Of a stretch of DNA of 64,000 nt, positions 1 through 9,587 are shown in pieces. The notes beneath the pieces were generated by a model that saw only the letters and a list, made by a program, of their open reading frames with translations, was not told where the DNA came from and ran no database searches. The DNA comes from Mycolicibacterium rutilum (GTDB lineage: Bacteria > Actinomycetota > Actinomycetes > Mycobacteriales > Mycobacteriaceae). A program made the translations under genes and the position numbers. Position 1 is the stretch's first letter. The number at the start of each line of letters is the position of its first letter. The stretch is taken from NCBI RefSeq assembly GCF_900108565.1, contig NZ_LT629971.1, positions 4,836,001 through 4,900,000 on the forward strand, given 5' to 3'.

Positions 1-175
1 GCGGGCCCGCCTCGATGTCGGCGTCGGCGACGCCGACGGCCACCCAGCGCGGCGGCAACTCGGCAACGGCGGAGACGACCGCGTCGCGCAGATCGGTCAA
101 CTCGGCGGCAGCACCGCCGGCGAGCTCGGGCACCAGCACCGGTGGCGACGGGATGAGGGCGATGGCGCTCAGCAC
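1..175 (-). CDS. Conserved actinobacterial protein, Rv2728c-like (N-terminal part only)
   Basis: This is the first 58 codons of a gene that runs off the left edge. It begins with GTG at 175 and reads VLSAIALIPSPPVLVPELAG, resembling what I recall of the start of M. tuberculosis Rv2728c, a conserved alanine-rich protein of unknown function encoded near miaA. The start lies 10 bp downstream of the stop of the DMT-type membrane protein gene, so the two are probably co-transcribed. No catalytic motif is visible in the part present. The assignment rests on the N-terminal sequence and gene order. Confidence 0.7.
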   Translation of the reverse strand, partial: MLSAIALIPSPPVLVPELAGGAAAELTDLRDAVVSAVAELPPRWVAVGVADADIEAGP

Positions 176-184
176 TCGTCCACG

Positions 185-1060
185 CTAATCCGCTGTGGCC
201 GTGCGGCTGACGCTGGCCGCCTCCCCGCGCGCGAGCGCGGCCGTCGACACCACCATCACGGCGACGGCGGCGATCAGCGTCAACCATCCGGCCTCGCCGG
301 GACGCAGCGTCTCGCCCAGCACCACGACCCCGAGCGCCGAGGCGACCACGGGCTCGGCCACCGTCATCGTCGGCAGCGAGGCGGTCAGCGAGCCGGACCG
401 GAACGAGAACTGCTGCCATGCCGTGCCCGCCACCGCCACCGCCGCCCACACGTACAGTTCGGGGGTCACCAGCAGCGCCCACAGCCCGTCGTCGAGCCGG
501 TCGACGACCCCTTTGGTCAGCACCGCGAACACGCCCCACAGCGCCCCGGACACCACGGCGAGCAGCACCGCGCTCACCGGGCCCTGCCAGATCCGGGCCC
601 CGACGACGCACAGCAGCAGCGCCGGTGCGAGCACCACGACGACGGCCGTCCAGGCGTCCACGGAGCCGCGCGCGTGGCCTTCGGTCGGGTTACCGACCGT
701 GACGATCACCGCGACCGAAGCGGCCAGCAGCGCCGCCCACGTCCACTGCCACCGGGTCACGCGGCGGTGGGTGAGCCGCGCGTTGATCGGCAGCGCGAAC
801 AGCAGCGACGTGACCAGCAGGGCCTGCACCAGCAGCACCGACCCGAGCCCGAGTGCGGCGGCCTGCAGCGCGAACCCGACGGCGGCCACCGCGCTGCCGA
901 GCCACCACTGCCGGTCCCGGAGCAGCCGGGTGAACAGCTGCACGTGCCCGACCGGTTCGGCGGTGACGTCGTGGGCCTGACGCTGGTGGATGACGTCGCC
1001 GATCGCGATGAACAGCGCCGCGCCGAGCGCGAACAGCACCGCGAGATCCGCCCTGGCCAT
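185..1060 (-). CDS. DMT/EamA-like integral membrane protein (Rv2729c-like)
   Basis: A 291-residue protein made almost entirely of hydrophobic helices (about nine or ten) separated by short basic loops. This is the layout of drug/metabolite-transporter (EamA-type) proteins; the substrate is unknown. The start was placed at the ATG at 1060 because a clear ribosome-binding site (GGGAGGAC) precedes it. The open frame continues upstream to 1417, but that extension is arginine/proline-rich and lies across the opposite-strand DUF349 gene, so it is not coding. The order matches Rv2729c-Rv2728c of M. tuberculosis. A transport role is inferred from topology only. Confidence 0.75.
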   Translation of the reverse strand: MARADLAVLFALGAALFIAIGDVIHQRQAHDVTAEPVGHVQLFTRLLRDRQWWLGSAVAAVGFALQAAALGLGSVLLVQALLVTSLLFALPINARLTHRRVTRWQWTWAALLAASVAVIVTVGNPTEGHARGSVDAWTAVVVVLAPALLLCVVGARIWQGPVSAVLLAVVSGALWGVFAVLTKGVVDRLDDGLWALLVTPELYVWAAVAVAGTAWQQFSFRSGSLTASLPTMTVAEPVVASALGVVVLGETLRPGEAGWLTLIAAVAVMVVSTAALARGEAASVSRTATAD

Positions 1061-1220
1061 CCCCGTCCTCCCCTCGCTTCCCGACGAGCCTAGGCAGGTC
1101 ATCGGGTGAAGCCGTGCGCACGGTCCCCGGCGACCTGTTTCAATATTTCCGACAGCGAGCAGGCGCCGCGGTGCGCGGCAGGTGCGCGGTGACCCGCGCG
1201 GAGGGCACGAGGATACGGAC

Positions 1221-2546
1221 ATGACGACCAGCGAGCCAGGAGGCCAGGCCTCCTCGCCCAAACCCGCTCCCCGGCCCGGGCCTGCGCGTCCCGTGCCGCG
1301 GCCGGGCCGGCCGGCAGCGGCGGTGGCGGCGCCGCCGTCGAGTGACCCGCACCGGTTCGGCCGGGTCGATCCGGACGGCACGGTGTGGCTGATCACCGGC
1401 TCCGGCGAACGGGTCATCGGCTCGTGGCAGGCCGGTGACCCGGAAGCGGCCTACGCCCACTTCGGCAGGCGCTTCGACGATCTGCAGACCGAGGTGGCGC
1501 TGATGGAGCGCCGGCTGGAGTCCGGCACCGGCGACGCCCGCAAGATCAAGGCGGCGGCCCAGGCGCTCGCCGAGACGCTGCCGACCGCGCACGTGCTCGG
1601 TGACGTCGACGCGATCGCCGAGCGGTTGGCCGCGATCGCCGCGCACGCCGACGAGGCCGCGCACGCCGACAAGGCCAAGCGCGAGGAGTTCCGGGCCGCG
1701 CAGACCGCCCGCAAGGAGGCGCTCGCCGCCGAAGCCGAGGATCTCGCCGCCAACGCCACGCAGTGGAAGGCCGCCGGTGACCGGCTGCGCGACATCCTCG
1801 AGGAGTGGCGCACGATCACGGGCCTGGACCGCAAGACCGACGATGCGCTGTGGAAGCGCTATTCAGCGGCCCGCGAGCAGTTCAACCGAAGGCGCGGTTC
1901 GCATTTCGCCGAGTTGGACCGTGAGCGCGCCGGTGCCCGGCAGGCCAAGGAGGCGTTGTGTGAGCGCGCCGAGGCGCTGTCCGACTCCACCGACTGGGGC
2001 CCGACGGGCGTGGCGTTCCGCGACCTGCTCAGCGAGTGGAAGGCGGCCGGGCGCGCCGCCAAGGACGTCGACGACGCGCTGTGGCAGCGGTTCAAGGCCG
2101 CCCAGGACAAGTTCTTCGGCGCCCGCAACGCGGCCAACGCCGAGCGCGACGCCGAGTTCCGGGCCAACGCCGAGGCCAAGGAGGCGCTGTTGGCCGAGGC
2201 CGAGAAGATCGACACGTCGGATCTGGACGCCGCGCGCGCGGCGCTGCGGGTGATCGGCGACAAGTGGGACGCCATCGGCAAGGTGCCGCGCGAGCGCGCC
2301 GCCGATCTGGAGCGGCGGCTGCGGGTCATCGAGAAGAAGGTGCGTGAGGCGCCGACCCGCGGGGTCGACCCGGAGGCGCAGGCCCGCGCCGACCAGTTCC
2401 GGGCGCGCGCCGAGCAGTACGAACGTCAGGCGGAGAAGGCCGCCGCCGCGGGCCGCGACAAGGACGCCGCCGATGCCCGCGCCAACGCCGAGCAGTGGCG
2501 GCAGTGGGCCGACGCGGCCGCCGAAGCGCTGGGCAAGGGGCGCTGA
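1221..2546 (+). CDS. DUF349 domain-containing protein (Rv2731-like)
   Basis: A 441-residue alanine/arginine-rich soluble protein. After a proline-rich N-terminus (about residues 10-45) and a short globular part come at least two DUF349 repeats, near residues 175-227 and 252-305, recognisable by the spacing W...R...LW.R(F/Y)..A...F, and a weaker third. Most of the protein is predicted coiled coil. DUF349 proteins have no settled biochemical role. The start is the ATG at 1221 with GAGG nine bases upstream; an upstream GTG at 1182 lacks such a site. It is convergent with the membrane protein gene that follows. Orthology to Rv2731 is inferred from order and composition. Confidence 0.8.
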   Translation: MTTSEPGGQASSPKPAPRPGPARPVPRPGRPAAAVAAPPSSDPHRFGRVDPDGTVWLITGSGERVIGSWQAGDPEAAYAHFGRRFDDLQTEVALMERRLESGTGDARKIKAAAQALAETLPTAHVLGDVDAIAERLAAIAAHADEAAHADKAKREEFRAAQTARKEALAAEAEDLAANATQWKAAGDRLRDILEEWRTITGLDRKTDDALWKRYSAAREQFNRRRGSHFAELDRERAGARQAKEALCERAEALSDSTDWGPTGVAFRDLLSEWKAAGRAAKDVDDALWQRFKAAQDKFFGARNAANAERDAEFRANAEAKEALLAEAEKIDTSDLDAARAALRVIGDKWDAIGKVPRERAADLERRLRVIEKKVREAPTRGVDPEAQARADQFRARAEQYERQAEKAAAAGRDKDAADARANAEQWRQWADAAAEALGKGR

Positions 2547-2555
2547 GCCGACGGG

Positions 2556-3161
2556 TCAGGTCGCGGGCTTGTCGCCCTCGTCGTCGGGCCCGGCCGGATC
2601 ACCGGGTTCGGTGAAGCCGTCGAGCAGGCCCTTCTTCTGACCTTCGGCGACGGCGCGGCGGCGCTCCTCCTCGGCGGCCAGTTGCAGCGCGGTGCGCGCC
2701 CACACCGCCCGCGCCCAGTGGAACGTCACCAGTGCGACGGCCACCCACGCGACGATCAGCCCGATGCCGGGCCCGGGATACTGGTCGGGCGCCGTCTGCC
2801 GCGACCACACCGCGAGCAGGCCCAGCAGCGTCGCCACCGTCGACCCGGCCAGCGCCACCCAGGCCAGCGCCCAGCGCCGGGTCAGCAGCGCCAGCATCGA
2901 AAACCCGGTGCCGAACACCAGAGCCAACCAGGTGAAGACCCGCAGCGGCAGCGTCACGCCCTCGCGTACCGCGGCGTCGCTGTAGGTCAGCACGTCGAGC
3001 CCGCGGGCGGACCCGGTGTAGGGCAGGATGAACGACACCAGCAGCGCGAACACGCCGATCGCGATGACCAAAGCCCGTGCGCCCGGGTCGATCTCGCGTG
3101 CGACGCGACGTTCGGCTGCTTCCAGGTCGCCCTTGAACTGATCGAAACCGTTGTCGGTCAT
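2556..3161 (-). CDS. Four-helix membrane protein (Rv2732c-like)
   Basis: A 201-residue protein with a soluble N-terminus, four hydrophobic helices (near residues 30-50, 75-95, 100-122 and 130-150) and a charged, acidic C-terminal tail. Its ATG overlaps the miaB stop codon as ATGA (3161-3158), so the two genes are translationally coupled. The position matches Rv2732c, a conserved mycobacterial membrane protein. No enzymatic motif can be seen. The coupling to miaB is direct sequence evidence for this start over the GTG nine bases upstream. Confidence 0.78.
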   Translation of the reverse strand: MTDNGFDQFKGDLEAAERRVAREIDPGARALVIAIGVFALLVSFILPYTGSARGLDVLTYSDAAVREGVTLPLRVFTWLALVFGTGFSMLALLTRRWALAWVALAGSTVATLLGLLAVWSRQTAPDQYPGPGIGLIVAWVAVALVTFHWARAVWARTALQLAAEEERRRAVAEGQKKGLLDGFTEPGDPAGPDDEGDKPAT

Positions 3162-4720
3162 CGCGCGCACCCCGGTGACGCCTCGGTCGCGGCGGGCGCG
3201 CCGATGCCGGGCATGCCCAGGCCCACGCCCGTGCGGGGGCGCTGCCCGGCGGCGTGGGCGTCTCCCGCACGCGTCCGGCGGTGGTGGTGCGGAACAGAAT
3301 CGGCGATCAGATGGTGCGGCGCCGCGCCGGTGACGGTCGTGGTGACGACGTCGCCGGGCCGGATGTCGCGTCCGTCGGGGTTGAAGTGCACGAGGCGGCC
3401 GTCGCGGGCGCGGCCCGACATCCGGGCCGTGCTGGCGTCCTTGCGGCCCTCGCCGGTGGCGACCAGCACCTCGACGGTACGGCCCACCTGCGCGCGGTTC
3501 TCCTCGAGCGAGATCCGCTCCTGGAGCTCGATCAACCGCTGATAGCGTTCGCCGACAATGGCTTTCGGGATCTGGTCGGCGAGTTCGGCGGCCGGTGTGC
3601 CGGGGCGCTTCGAATACTGGAAGGTGAACGCGCTGGCGAACCGCGCCTGCTCGACGACGTCGAGGGTGGCCTGGAAGTCCTCCTCGGTCTCCCCCGGGAA
3701 ACCGACGATGAGGTCGGTGGTGATGGCCGCGTGCGGTATCGCCGCGCGCACCCGGTCGATGATCCCCAGGAAGCGCTCGGCGCGGTAGGAGCGCCGCATC
3801 GAGCGCAGGATGCGGTCGGAGCCGGACTGTAGCGGCATGTGCAGCGTCGGGCAGACATTCGGTGTCTCCGCCATCGCCGCGATCACGTCATCGGTGAACT
3901 CGGCGGGGTGCGGCGAGGTGAAGCGCAGCCGCTCCAGACCGTCGATGGTGCCGCAGGCGCGCAACAGCTTGGCGAAGGCGCCGCGGTCGCGTGGCTGTCC
4001 GGGATCGGCGAAGGACACGCCGTAGGCGTTGACGTTCTGCCCGAGCAGCGTCACCTCGAGGACACCCTGGTCCACCAGCGACTGCACCTCGGCGAGCACA
4101 TCGCCCGGCCGGCGGTCGACTTCCTTGCCCCGCAGCGCGGGCACGATGCAGAACGTGCAGGTGTTGTTGCAGCCCACCGACACCGAAACCCAGGCGGCGT
4201 AGGCGGATTCACGCGCGGCGGGCAGCGCCGAGGGGAATTCCTGCAGGGCTTCGACGATCTCGACCTGGGCGGCGCGGTTGTGCCGGGCCCGGTCCAGCAG
4301 CGCCGGAAGGGAGCCGATGTTGTGGGTGCCGAACACCACGTCGACGTAGGGCGCCTTGCGCAGCACCGCGTCGCGGTCCTTCTGCGCCAGGCACCCGCCG
4401 ACGGCGATCTGCATGTCGGGTTCGGCCTGCTTGCGCGGCGCCAGGTGGCTGAGGTTGCCGTAGAGCTTGTTGTCGGCGTTCTCGCGCACCGCGCACGTGT
4501 TGAACACGACCACGTCGGCGTCCTCGCTGTCGGCGGCCCGCCGGTATCCCGCGGCCTCCAGCAACCCCGCCAGTCGTTCGGAGTCGTGCACGTTCATCTG
4601 GCAGCCGTACGTACGGACCTGGTAGGTGCGCGTCGTCGACCGCTCGGGCGAGGACTCGACGGCCGCGCCATGGCGAACGGCATCGTCAGCCGTCGCCGTT
4701 CGGGTCACCATCGAAGTCAC
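3158..4720 (-). CDS. miaB: tRNA-2-methylthio-N6-dimethylallyladenosine synthase MiaB
   Basis: Radical-SAM methylthiotransferase that adds the 2-methylthio group to isopentenyl-A37 of tRNAs reading codons that begin with U. The 520-residue protein has the N-terminal UPF0004 domain (YGCQMN and NTCAVRE cysteines, plus a third in GGCLAQ), the radical-SAM CxxxCxxC motif in GCNNTCTFC, and a C-terminal TRAM domain, followed by an unusual His/Arg/Pro-rich tail. The start is set to GTG at 4720 because a TACGAT -10 lies exactly 7 nt upstream. An ATG at 4729 in the same frame would lie inside or right beside that promoter element. It is divergent from gluA and overlaps the downstream membrane protein gene. 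Confidence 0.95.
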   Translation of the reverse strand: MTSMVTRTATADDAVRHGAAVESSPERSTTRTYQVRTYGCQMNVHDSERLAGLLEAAGYRRAADSEDADVVVFNTCAVRENADNKLYGNLSHLAPRKQAEPDMQIAVGGCLAQKDRDAVLRKAPYVDVVFGTHNIGSLPALLDRARHNRAAQVEIVEALQEFPSALPAARESAYAAWVSVSVGCNNTCTFCIVPALRGKEVDRRPGDVLAEVQSLVDQGVLEVTLLGQNVNAYGVSFADPGQPRDRGAFAKLLRACGTIDGLERLRFTSPHPAEFTDDVIAAMAETPNVCPTLHMPLQSGSDRILRSMRRSYRAERFLGIIDRVRAAIPHAAITTDLIVGFPGETEEDFQATLDVVEQARFASAFTFQYSKRPGTPAAELADQIPKAIVGERYQRLIELQERISLEENRAQVGRTVEVLVATGEGRKDASTARMSGRARDGRLVHFNPDGRDIRPGDVVTTTVTGAAPHHLIADSVPHHHRRTRAGDAHAAGQRPRTGVGLGMPGIGAPAATEASPGCAR

Positions 4721-4727
4721 GGGCACC

Positions 4728-4733
4728 ATCGTA
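4728..4733 (-). promoter_or_regulatory. -10 element of miaB (leaderless start)
   Basis: TACGAT on the minus strand, followed by 7 nt and then GTG at 4720. This spacing puts the transcription start at the first base of the start codon. Confidence 0.5.
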
Positions 4734-4810
4734 CGGACCGGGGTACGGACTGGTCATCGGGGCGATCGGCGCGGATTGCCGAGTTCCGGGCGAGGTCGGC
4801 CACTCCTGGG

Positions 4811-4816
4811 TAAGGT
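4811..4816 (+). promoter_or_regulatory. -10 element of the glu operon
   Basis: TAAGGT, 8 nt before the ATG of gluA. Either a leaderless or a nearly leaderless transcript is expected. The AAGGT could alternatively serve as a weak ribosome-binding site. Confidence 0.4.
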
Positions 4817-4824
4817 CTCCACCC

Positions 4825-5610
4825 ATGGATGCCAGCGGGACAGATGGGGTCACCGTCGATCCGGCTCAATCAACCGTGCCCATGATCTCGATCAAGGACG
4901 TCAACAAGCACTTCGGCGACCTGCATGTGCTCAAGGACATCAACCTCGAAGTCGACCGCGGCCAGGTGATCGTCGTGCTCGGCCCGTCCGGTTCCGGCAA
5001 GTCGACGCTGTGCCGCACCATCAACCGGCTCGAACCGATCGATTCGGGCACCATCACCATCGACGGCGAGGCGCTGCCCGAGGAGGGCCGCAAGCTCGCC
5101 CAGTTGCGCTCCGACGTCGGGATGGTGTTCCAGTCGTTCAACCTGTTCGCGCACAAGACAATTCTGGAGAACGTCACGCTGGCGCCGATGAAGGTGCGCA
5201 AGGCATCGAAGGACAAGGCCCGCGAGACGGCGATGTCGTTGCTGGAGCGGGTCGGTGTGGCCAACCAGGCCGACAAGTACCCGGCGCAGTTGTCCGGCGG
5301 CCAGCAGCAGCGCGTCGCGATCGCGCGGTCGCTGGCGATGAGCCCCAAGGTGATGCTCTTCGACGAGCCGACCAGCGCACTGGACCCGGAGATGATCAAC
5401 GAGGTCCTCAACGTGATGACGTCGTTGGCCAAGGACGGGATGACCATGTTGGTGGTCACCCATGAGATGGGTTTCGCGCGGGGCGCGGCGGACCGCGTGG
5501 TGTTCATGGCCGACGGCGCGATCGTCGAGGCGGCCGCGCCGAGCGAATTCTTCACCAACCCGAAGTCCGAGCGGGCCAAGGACTTTCTCGGCAAGATTCT
5601 TCATCACTAG
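4825..5610 (+). CDS. gluA: Glutamate/polar amino-acid ABC transporter, ATP-binding protein
   Basis: A 261-residue cytoplasmic ATPase of the polar-amino-acid importer class. Visible motifs in order: Walker [11 protein letters not shown]-loop VFQSFNLF, signature LSGGQQQR, Walker B VMLFDEP, D-loop SALD and H-switch VTHE. It powers uptake by the GluC-GluD membrane pair fed by the binding protein GluB. The start at 4825 adds about 19 residues before the conserved core; a second ATG at 4882 has no supporting signal. First gene of a tight four-gene operon. A complete glutamate importer at this position, between miaB and recX, is what I recall for M. smegmatis and is absent from this position in M. 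tuberculosis. Substrate is inferred from family. Confidence 0.92.
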   Translation: MDASGTDGVTVDPAQSTVPMISIKDVNKHFGDLHVLKDINLEVDRGQVIVVLGPSGSGKSTLCRTINRLEPIDSGTITIDGEALPEEGRKLAQLRSDVGMVFQSFNLFAHKTILENVTLAPMKVRKASKDKARETAMSLLERVGVANQADKYPAQLSGGQQQRVAIARSLAMSPKVMLFDEPTSALDPEMINEVLNVMTSLAKDGMTMLVVTHEMGFARGAADRVVFMADGAIVEAAAPSEFFTNPKSERAKDFLGKILHH

Positions 5611-5626
5611 ACGAAAGGAACTGGAG

Positions 5627-6442
5627 ATGCCATCCATCTCGAAGCGCGTCCTGGGGGCGCTCGCGCTCGTGGTCGCGCTGCCGTTGGCGGCCACCGCGTG
5701 CGGCGGAGGCGGTGACAGCGGCGACACGATCGTCATCGGCACCAAGTTCGACCAGCCGGGCCTGGGCCTGAAGAACCCCGACGGCACGATGAGCGGCTTC
5801 GACGTGGACGTGGCCAAGTACGTCGCGCAGCAGCTCGGCTATCCCGAGGACAAGATCGAGTGGAAAGAGGCCCCGTCGGGCCAGCGCGAGACGCTGATCC
5901 AGAACGATCAGGTCAAGTTCATCGCCGCCACCTACTCGATCACCGACGCGCGCAAGGAGAAGGTCGACTTCGCCGGCCCGTACCTGATCACCGGGCAGAG
6001 CCTGCTGGTGCGCTCGGACAACACCGACATCACCGGTGAGGCGTCGCTGCAGAACAACAAGAAACTGTGCTCGGTGTCGGGTTCGACGCCGGCGCAGCGC
6101 ATCAAGGACAAGTTCCCGGGTGTGCAGCTGCAGCAGTACGACACCTACTCGGCGTGCATCGAGGCGCTCAAGAACGGCGCCATCGACGCGGTGACCACCG
6201 ACGAGGTGATCCTGGCCGGGTACGCGGCGCAGAGCCCGGGCGCGTTCAAGGTGGTCGGCGGCACGTTCTCCGAGGAGAACTACGGGATCGGGCTGAAGAA
6301 GGGCGACACCGAGCTGCTGACGCAGATCAACGACGCGCTGGTCAAGATGGAGCAGGACGGCTCGTGGAAGAAGGCCTGGGACGAGAACCTGGGTCCGGCG
6401 GGCATCCCCGCCCCGCAGCCGCCGCAGATCAACCAGAGCTGA
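5627..6442 (+). CDS. gluB: Glutamate-binding lipoprotein of the ABC importer
   Basis: A 271-residue periplasmic-binding-protein-like lipoprotein. It has a signal peptide ending in a lipobox-like LAATAC with Cys25 as the predicted lipidated residue, then a family-3 (SBP_bac_3) solute-binding fold with the typical GFDVDVAKY and DAVTTDEV segments. It captures the amino acid outside the membrane and delivers it to GluC/GluD. The start at 5627 is preceded by an AAAGGAACTGGAG ribosome-binding region, 16 bp after gluA. An upstream extension of the frame overlaps gluA and can be discarded. Confidence 0.93.
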   Translation: MPSISKRVLGALALVVALPLAATACGGGGDSGDTIVIGTKFDQPGLGLKNPDGTMSGFDVDVAKYVAQQLGYPEDKIEWKEAPSGQRETLIQNDQVKFIAATYSITDARKEKVDFAGPYLITGQSLLVRSDNTDITGEASLQNNKKLCSVSGSTPAQRIKDKFPGVQLQQYDTYSACIEALKNGAIDAVTTDEVILAGYAAQSPGAFKVVGGTFSEENYGIGLKKGDTELLTQINDALVKMEQDGSWKKAWDENLGPAGIPAPQPPQINQS

Positions 6443-6469
6443 CGGGCCTCCACCACTTCAGGAGGTGAT

Positions 6470-7153
6470 GTGGAGGTTCTTCCGGGATACACCGTCGGCC
6501 AGATCGTCGAGTCGTTCTGGACGACGATCCAGCTGACGGTCTACTCCGCCATCGGGGCGTTGGTGCTCGGCACGGTGCTGGCCGCGATGCGGCTGGCGCC
6601 GGTGCCGATGCTCAACTGGCTCGGCACCGCGTACGTCAACGTGGTCCGCAACACGCCGCTGACGCTGATTATTCTGTTCTGCTCGTTCGGGCTGGCGCAG
6701 ACGATGGGCATCACGCTGGCGAATCAGCAGTCGCTGACGTCGATCGACGACAGCAACTTCCGGCTGGCGGTGCTCGGCCTGGCGGTCTACACCGCGGCGT
6801 TCGTGTGCGAGACGGTGCGCTCGGGTGTCAACACCGTGCCGCTGGGCCAGGCCGAAGCGGCACGGTCGCTGGGTCTGACGTTCGGACAGAACCTGCGACT
6901 CATCTTGTTGCCGCAGGCTTTTCGTGCGGTGGTCATCCCGCTGGGCTCGGTGTTGATCGCGTTGACGAAGAACACCACGATCGCGTCGGCGATCGGTGTC
7001 GCCGAGGCGGCGCTGTTGATGAAGGAGATGATCGAGAACACCGCGGCGATCATGACGGTCGGGGCGATCTTCGCGCTCGGCTTCGTCGTCCTGACGTTGC
7101 CGACCGGGCTGTTCTTCAGCTGGCTGGGTAAGCGAATGGCGGTGGCCCGGTGA
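6470..7153 (+). CDS. gluC: Glutamate ABC transporter permease
   Basis: A 227-residue HisM/GlnP-type inner-membrane permease with about five helices and the EAA loop (GQAEAARSLGLTFGQ) that contacts the ATPase. It begins with GTG at 6470, preceded almost immediately by AGGAGGTGAT, an unusually strong ribosome-binding site with only four bases of spacing. It ends overlapping gluD, consistent with paired synthesis of the two permease halves. Confidence 0.92.
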   Translation: MEVLPGYTVGQIVESFWTTIQLTVYSAIGALVLGTVLAAMRLAPVPMLNWLGTAYVNVVRNTPLTLIILFCSFGLAQTMGITLANQQSLTSIDDSNFRLAVLGLAVYTAAFVCETVRSGVNTVPLGQAEAARSLGLTFGQNLRLILLPQAFRAVVIPLGSVLIALTKNTTIASAIGVAEAALLMKEMIENTAAIMTVGAIFALGFVVLTLPTGLFFSWLGKRMAVAR

Positions 7154-8025
7154 GCTCGGTCCTGTTCGACACCCCGGGGCCGCGGGCGCGGGCCCGCAAC
7201 CGGGTGTTCAACGTCGTCACCGCCGTCGTCGTCCTCGTGGTGCTCTGGGTGGTGTACACGCGGCTGGAGGCCAAAGACCAACTGACCGCAGCAAAATGGG
7301 AACCGTTCCTGACGCCGAACCTGTGGACGACCTACGTGCTGCCCGGTGTGCAGGGCACGCTGACGGCGGCCGCGGTGTCGATCGTGCTGGCGCTGGTGTT
7401 GGGCTTCGTGCTCGGTGTGGGACGGCTGTCGACGCACAACGGGATCCGGTGGGTCTGCGCCGTGCTCGTGGAGTTCCTGCGCGCGGTGCCCGTGCTGATC
7501 ATGATGTTGTTCGCGTACTCGGTGTACGCGCTCTACGACGTGTTCCCGGGTAAGCATCTGGCGCTGGCCGGTGTCATCACCGGCCTGACCCTGTACAACG
7601 GCGCGGTGATCGCCGAGATCGTCCGCGCCGGGGTGCACGCGCTGCCCCGCGGGCAGGCCGAAGCGGCATCGGCGCTGGGCCTGACCTGGGGTCAGACGAT
7701 GCGCTCGATCCTGTTGCCGCAGGCCATCACATCGATGCTGCCGGTGCTGATCTCGCAGCTGGTGGTGGTGCTCAAGGACTCCGCGATCGGCTACATCATC
7801 ACGTTCCTCGAGATGGTCCGCCAGGGCGTGCAGATGGGTGCCGCCTACGGCAACCTGCTGCCCGCGCTGATCGTGATCGCGATCCTGATGATCAGCGTGA
7901 ACTTCGCGCTGTCCTGGTTGGCGACCAGGGTGGAAGCCAGGATGCGTCGGTCCCGCCGCGGGCCGGCGCCGCTGGAGTCCGAGGCCGTCGAGCAGGAAGG
8001 CGCGCCCGGCGCGAAAGCGGTTTAG
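7150..8025 (+). CDS. gluD: Glutamate ABC transporter permease
   Basis: A 291-residue second permease subunit of the same importer, with about five to six helices, an EAA loop (GQAEAASALGLTWGQ) and a basic cytoplasmic C-terminus. The GTG start overlaps the gluC stop as GTGA at 7150-7153, so translation is coupled. Its stop TAG shares the bases TTAG with the stop of the oxidoreductase on the other strand (8022-8025), leaving no intergenic space. Confidence 0.92.
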   Translation: MSSVLFDTPGPRARARNRVFNVVTAVVVLVVLWVVYTRLEAKDQLTAAKWEPFLTPNLWTTYVLPGVQGTLTAAAVSIVLALVLGFVLGVGRLSTHNGIRWVCAVLVEFLRAVPVLIMMLFAYSVYALYDVFPGKHLALAGVITGLTLYNGAVIAEIVRAGVHALPRGQAEAASALGLTWGQTMRSILLPQAITSMLPVLISQLVVVLKDSAIGYIITFLEMVRQGVQMGAAYGNLLPALIVIAILMISVNFALSWLATRVEARMRRSRRGPAPLESEAVEQEGAPGAKAV

Positions 8026-8849
8026 CCTCGCGTGATTTCGGCGCAGTGCTGCAGCAGTTCGGCACCGGGCGGCTGGTAGAACGACAGCACGACATGCTCG
8101 CAGCCCATGTTCGCGTACTCGGCGACGGCGGCGAGTTGGGCCTCGACCTGCTCGGGTTGGTCCGGGTGCAGGAACAGCTGGACGCCGCGCCGGATCGATG
8201 ACGGGTCACGCCCGGCGTCCCGGCACGCTCGATCGAGGTGGTCGCGCGCGGTCGCCCAGTCCTGCGGGGCGGTGCTCGGCATGTTCCACTCGTCGGCGTG
8301 GCGCGCGGCGACCGCGAGCATCTTGGGCTGCGACGCGCCCACGACGATCGGCGGGTGCGGCTGCTGCAGCGGTTTCGGGTCGCAGCGTGCGCCGCGCAGC
8401 GTGTAGAACCGGCCGTCGAAGTCGACGGTGTCCTCGGTCCACAGCCGGCGGATGACGGTGAGCGCTTCGTCGACCATCGCCACGCGCTCCCCCGGCGACG
8501 GGAAGTCGATGCCGTAGCCGCGGTGTTCGTCCTCGTGCCACCCGGCCCCGATTCCGAAGTCCAGCCGTCCACCGCTGATGTGGTCGACGGTGACGGCCAT
8601 CTTGGCCAGCACCGCGGGGTTGCGGTAGGTGACGCCGCTGACCAGGCAACCCACCCGTGCGCGACGGACCACCACCGCCATCGCCGAAAGGCTGGTCCAG
8701 CCTTCGAGAGTCGGTGTCGTCGGGTCCACCAGGCCGTAGAAGTGGTCGTAGTTCCACACGGCGGGGAAGCCGAGTTCGTCGGCGCTGCGCCAGAACCGCT
8801 CGAGGACCGGGTAGTCGAAAGTGGGCGCGAGTTTGGCCGAAACCTGCAT
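8022..8849 (-). CDS. LLM-class F420-dependent oxidoreductase
   Basis: A 275-residue luciferase-like TIM-barrel protein. The segments DHFYGLVDPTTPTLEGW, SGVTYRNPAVLAKMAVTVDHISGGR and GIGAGWHEDEHRGYG are hallmarks of the F420-dependent LLM group expanded in mycobacteria. Substrate is unknown. F420 rather than FMN is inferred from the family. The ATG at 8849 is preceded by a -10 element with 6 nt spacing, so the mRNA is probably leaderless. Monocistronic and convergent with the glu operon. Confidence 0.85.
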   Translation of the reverse strand: MQVSAKLAPTFDYPVLERFWRSADELGFPAVWNYDHFYGLVDPTTPTLEGWTSLSAMAVVVRRARVGCLVSGVTYRNPAVLAKMAVTVDHISGGRLDFGIGAGWHEDEHRGYGIDFPSPGERVAMVDEALTVIRRLWTEDTVDFDGRFYTLRGARCDPKPLQQPHPPIVVGASQPKMLAVAARHADEWNMPSTAPQDWATARDHLDRACRDAGRDPSSIRRGVQLFLHPDQPEQVEAQLAAVAEYANMGCEHVVLSFYQPPGAELLQHCAEITRG

Positions 8850-8855
8850 CGGCGC

Positions 8856-8861
8856 AATCTA
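8856..8861 (-). promoter_or_regulatory. -10 element of the LLM oxidoreductase gene
   Basis: TAGATT on the minus strand, then 6 nt, then ATG at 8849: a leaderless arrangement. Confidence 0.5.
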
Positions 8862-8928
8862 CCTCGCGCGCCGGCAGAATTCGCGGTAGCGGCGCGCGGC
8901 CGCAACCCACTACGGGACACTGACCGGT

Positions 8929-9318
8929 GTGCAGATGAGCTATTCCGCGTTGGAGCTGCTACCCGAGTCGACGTTGCGCACCGGGGTGGACCTGATGGTG
9001 CGCCTGGTGGAAGCGGCCGGCGCCGTGGTCATCGTGATCGGCGCCCTGGTGGCGATCGTGAAGTTCTTCGCCGCGTTGCTTCGGCGTGACGCCATCGAGT
9101 TCTCCTCGGTGCGGTTGACCCTGGGCCGGTTCCTCGCCCTCGGGCTGGAGTTTCAGCTCGCCAGCGACGTGCTGCGGACGGCGATCTCGCCGTCGTTCGA
9201 GGAGATCGGAAAACTGGCGGCCATCGCGGCCATCCGCACGGCGTTGAACTACTTCCTGGCCAAGGAGATCGCCGCCGAACAGCGCGCGATCGAACAGCGC
9301 GACGCGCCGGCACCGTGA
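8929..9318 (+). CDS. DUF1622 family small membrane protein
   Basis: A 129-residue protein with one strong hydrophobic helix (AGAVVIVIGALVAIVKFF) followed by the conserved FSSVRLTLGRFLALGLEFQLASDVLRTAI stretch typical of DUF1622, and a charged C-terminus. The function of the family is unknown. GTG at 8929 or the ATG two codons later may start translation. A weak -10 (GACACT) lies 7 nt before the GTG. It overlaps the next small gene by four bases (GTGA), so the pair is co-translated. Confidence 0.75.
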   Translation: MQMSYSALELLPESTLRTGVDLMVRLVEAAGAVVIVIGALVAIVKFFAALLRRDAIEFSSVRLTLGRFLALGLEFQLASDVLRTAISPSFEEIGKLAAIAAIRTALNYFLAKEIAAEQRAIEQRDAPAP

Positions 9319-9587
9319 TCGGCCTCGACGACCTGTCCTGGGTCATCGCCGCGGCGGGCATCGTGCTGGCCGCGTTGACGGTGGTGGTGCTGCGCCGGCC
9401 GCAGCTGGCTCTGCATGTGCTGCTGGACCTGCTGCTGGCTGCGGGCCTGCTGCGGCTCAGCGCCGACGCGTCCTGGCGGTCGATCGCCGTCACCGCCATC
9501 GTGATCGCGGTGCGCCACCTGCTCACCCGCGGCCTGCGGCCCGTTACACCCGGCGGCGTTCGCGTTCGTTGGCCAACGCCACCTTGA
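9315..9587 (+). CDS. Small hydrophobic membrane protein
   Basis: A 90-residue protein with two to three short hydrophobic helices and an arginine-rich C-terminal end. It starts at GTG 9315, overlapping the DUF1622 stop as GTGA. Its last 44 bases overlap the 3' end of recX on the opposite strand. I do not recognise the family. The tight coupling suggests a partner of the DUF1622 protein, perhaps a two-component membrane complex, which is inference. Confidence 0.55.
   Translation: MIGLDDLSWVIAAAGIVLAALTVVVLRRPQLALHVLLDLLLAAGLLRLSADASWRSIAVTAIVIAVRHLLTRGLRPVTPGGVRVRWPTPP

Noticed and set aside
185-1417. Longer version of the DMT-type membrane protein (410 residues)
   Set aside because: The extra 119 codons are Arg/Pro/Gly-rich and overlap the opposite DUF349 gene; a strong ribosome-binding site supports the start at 1060.
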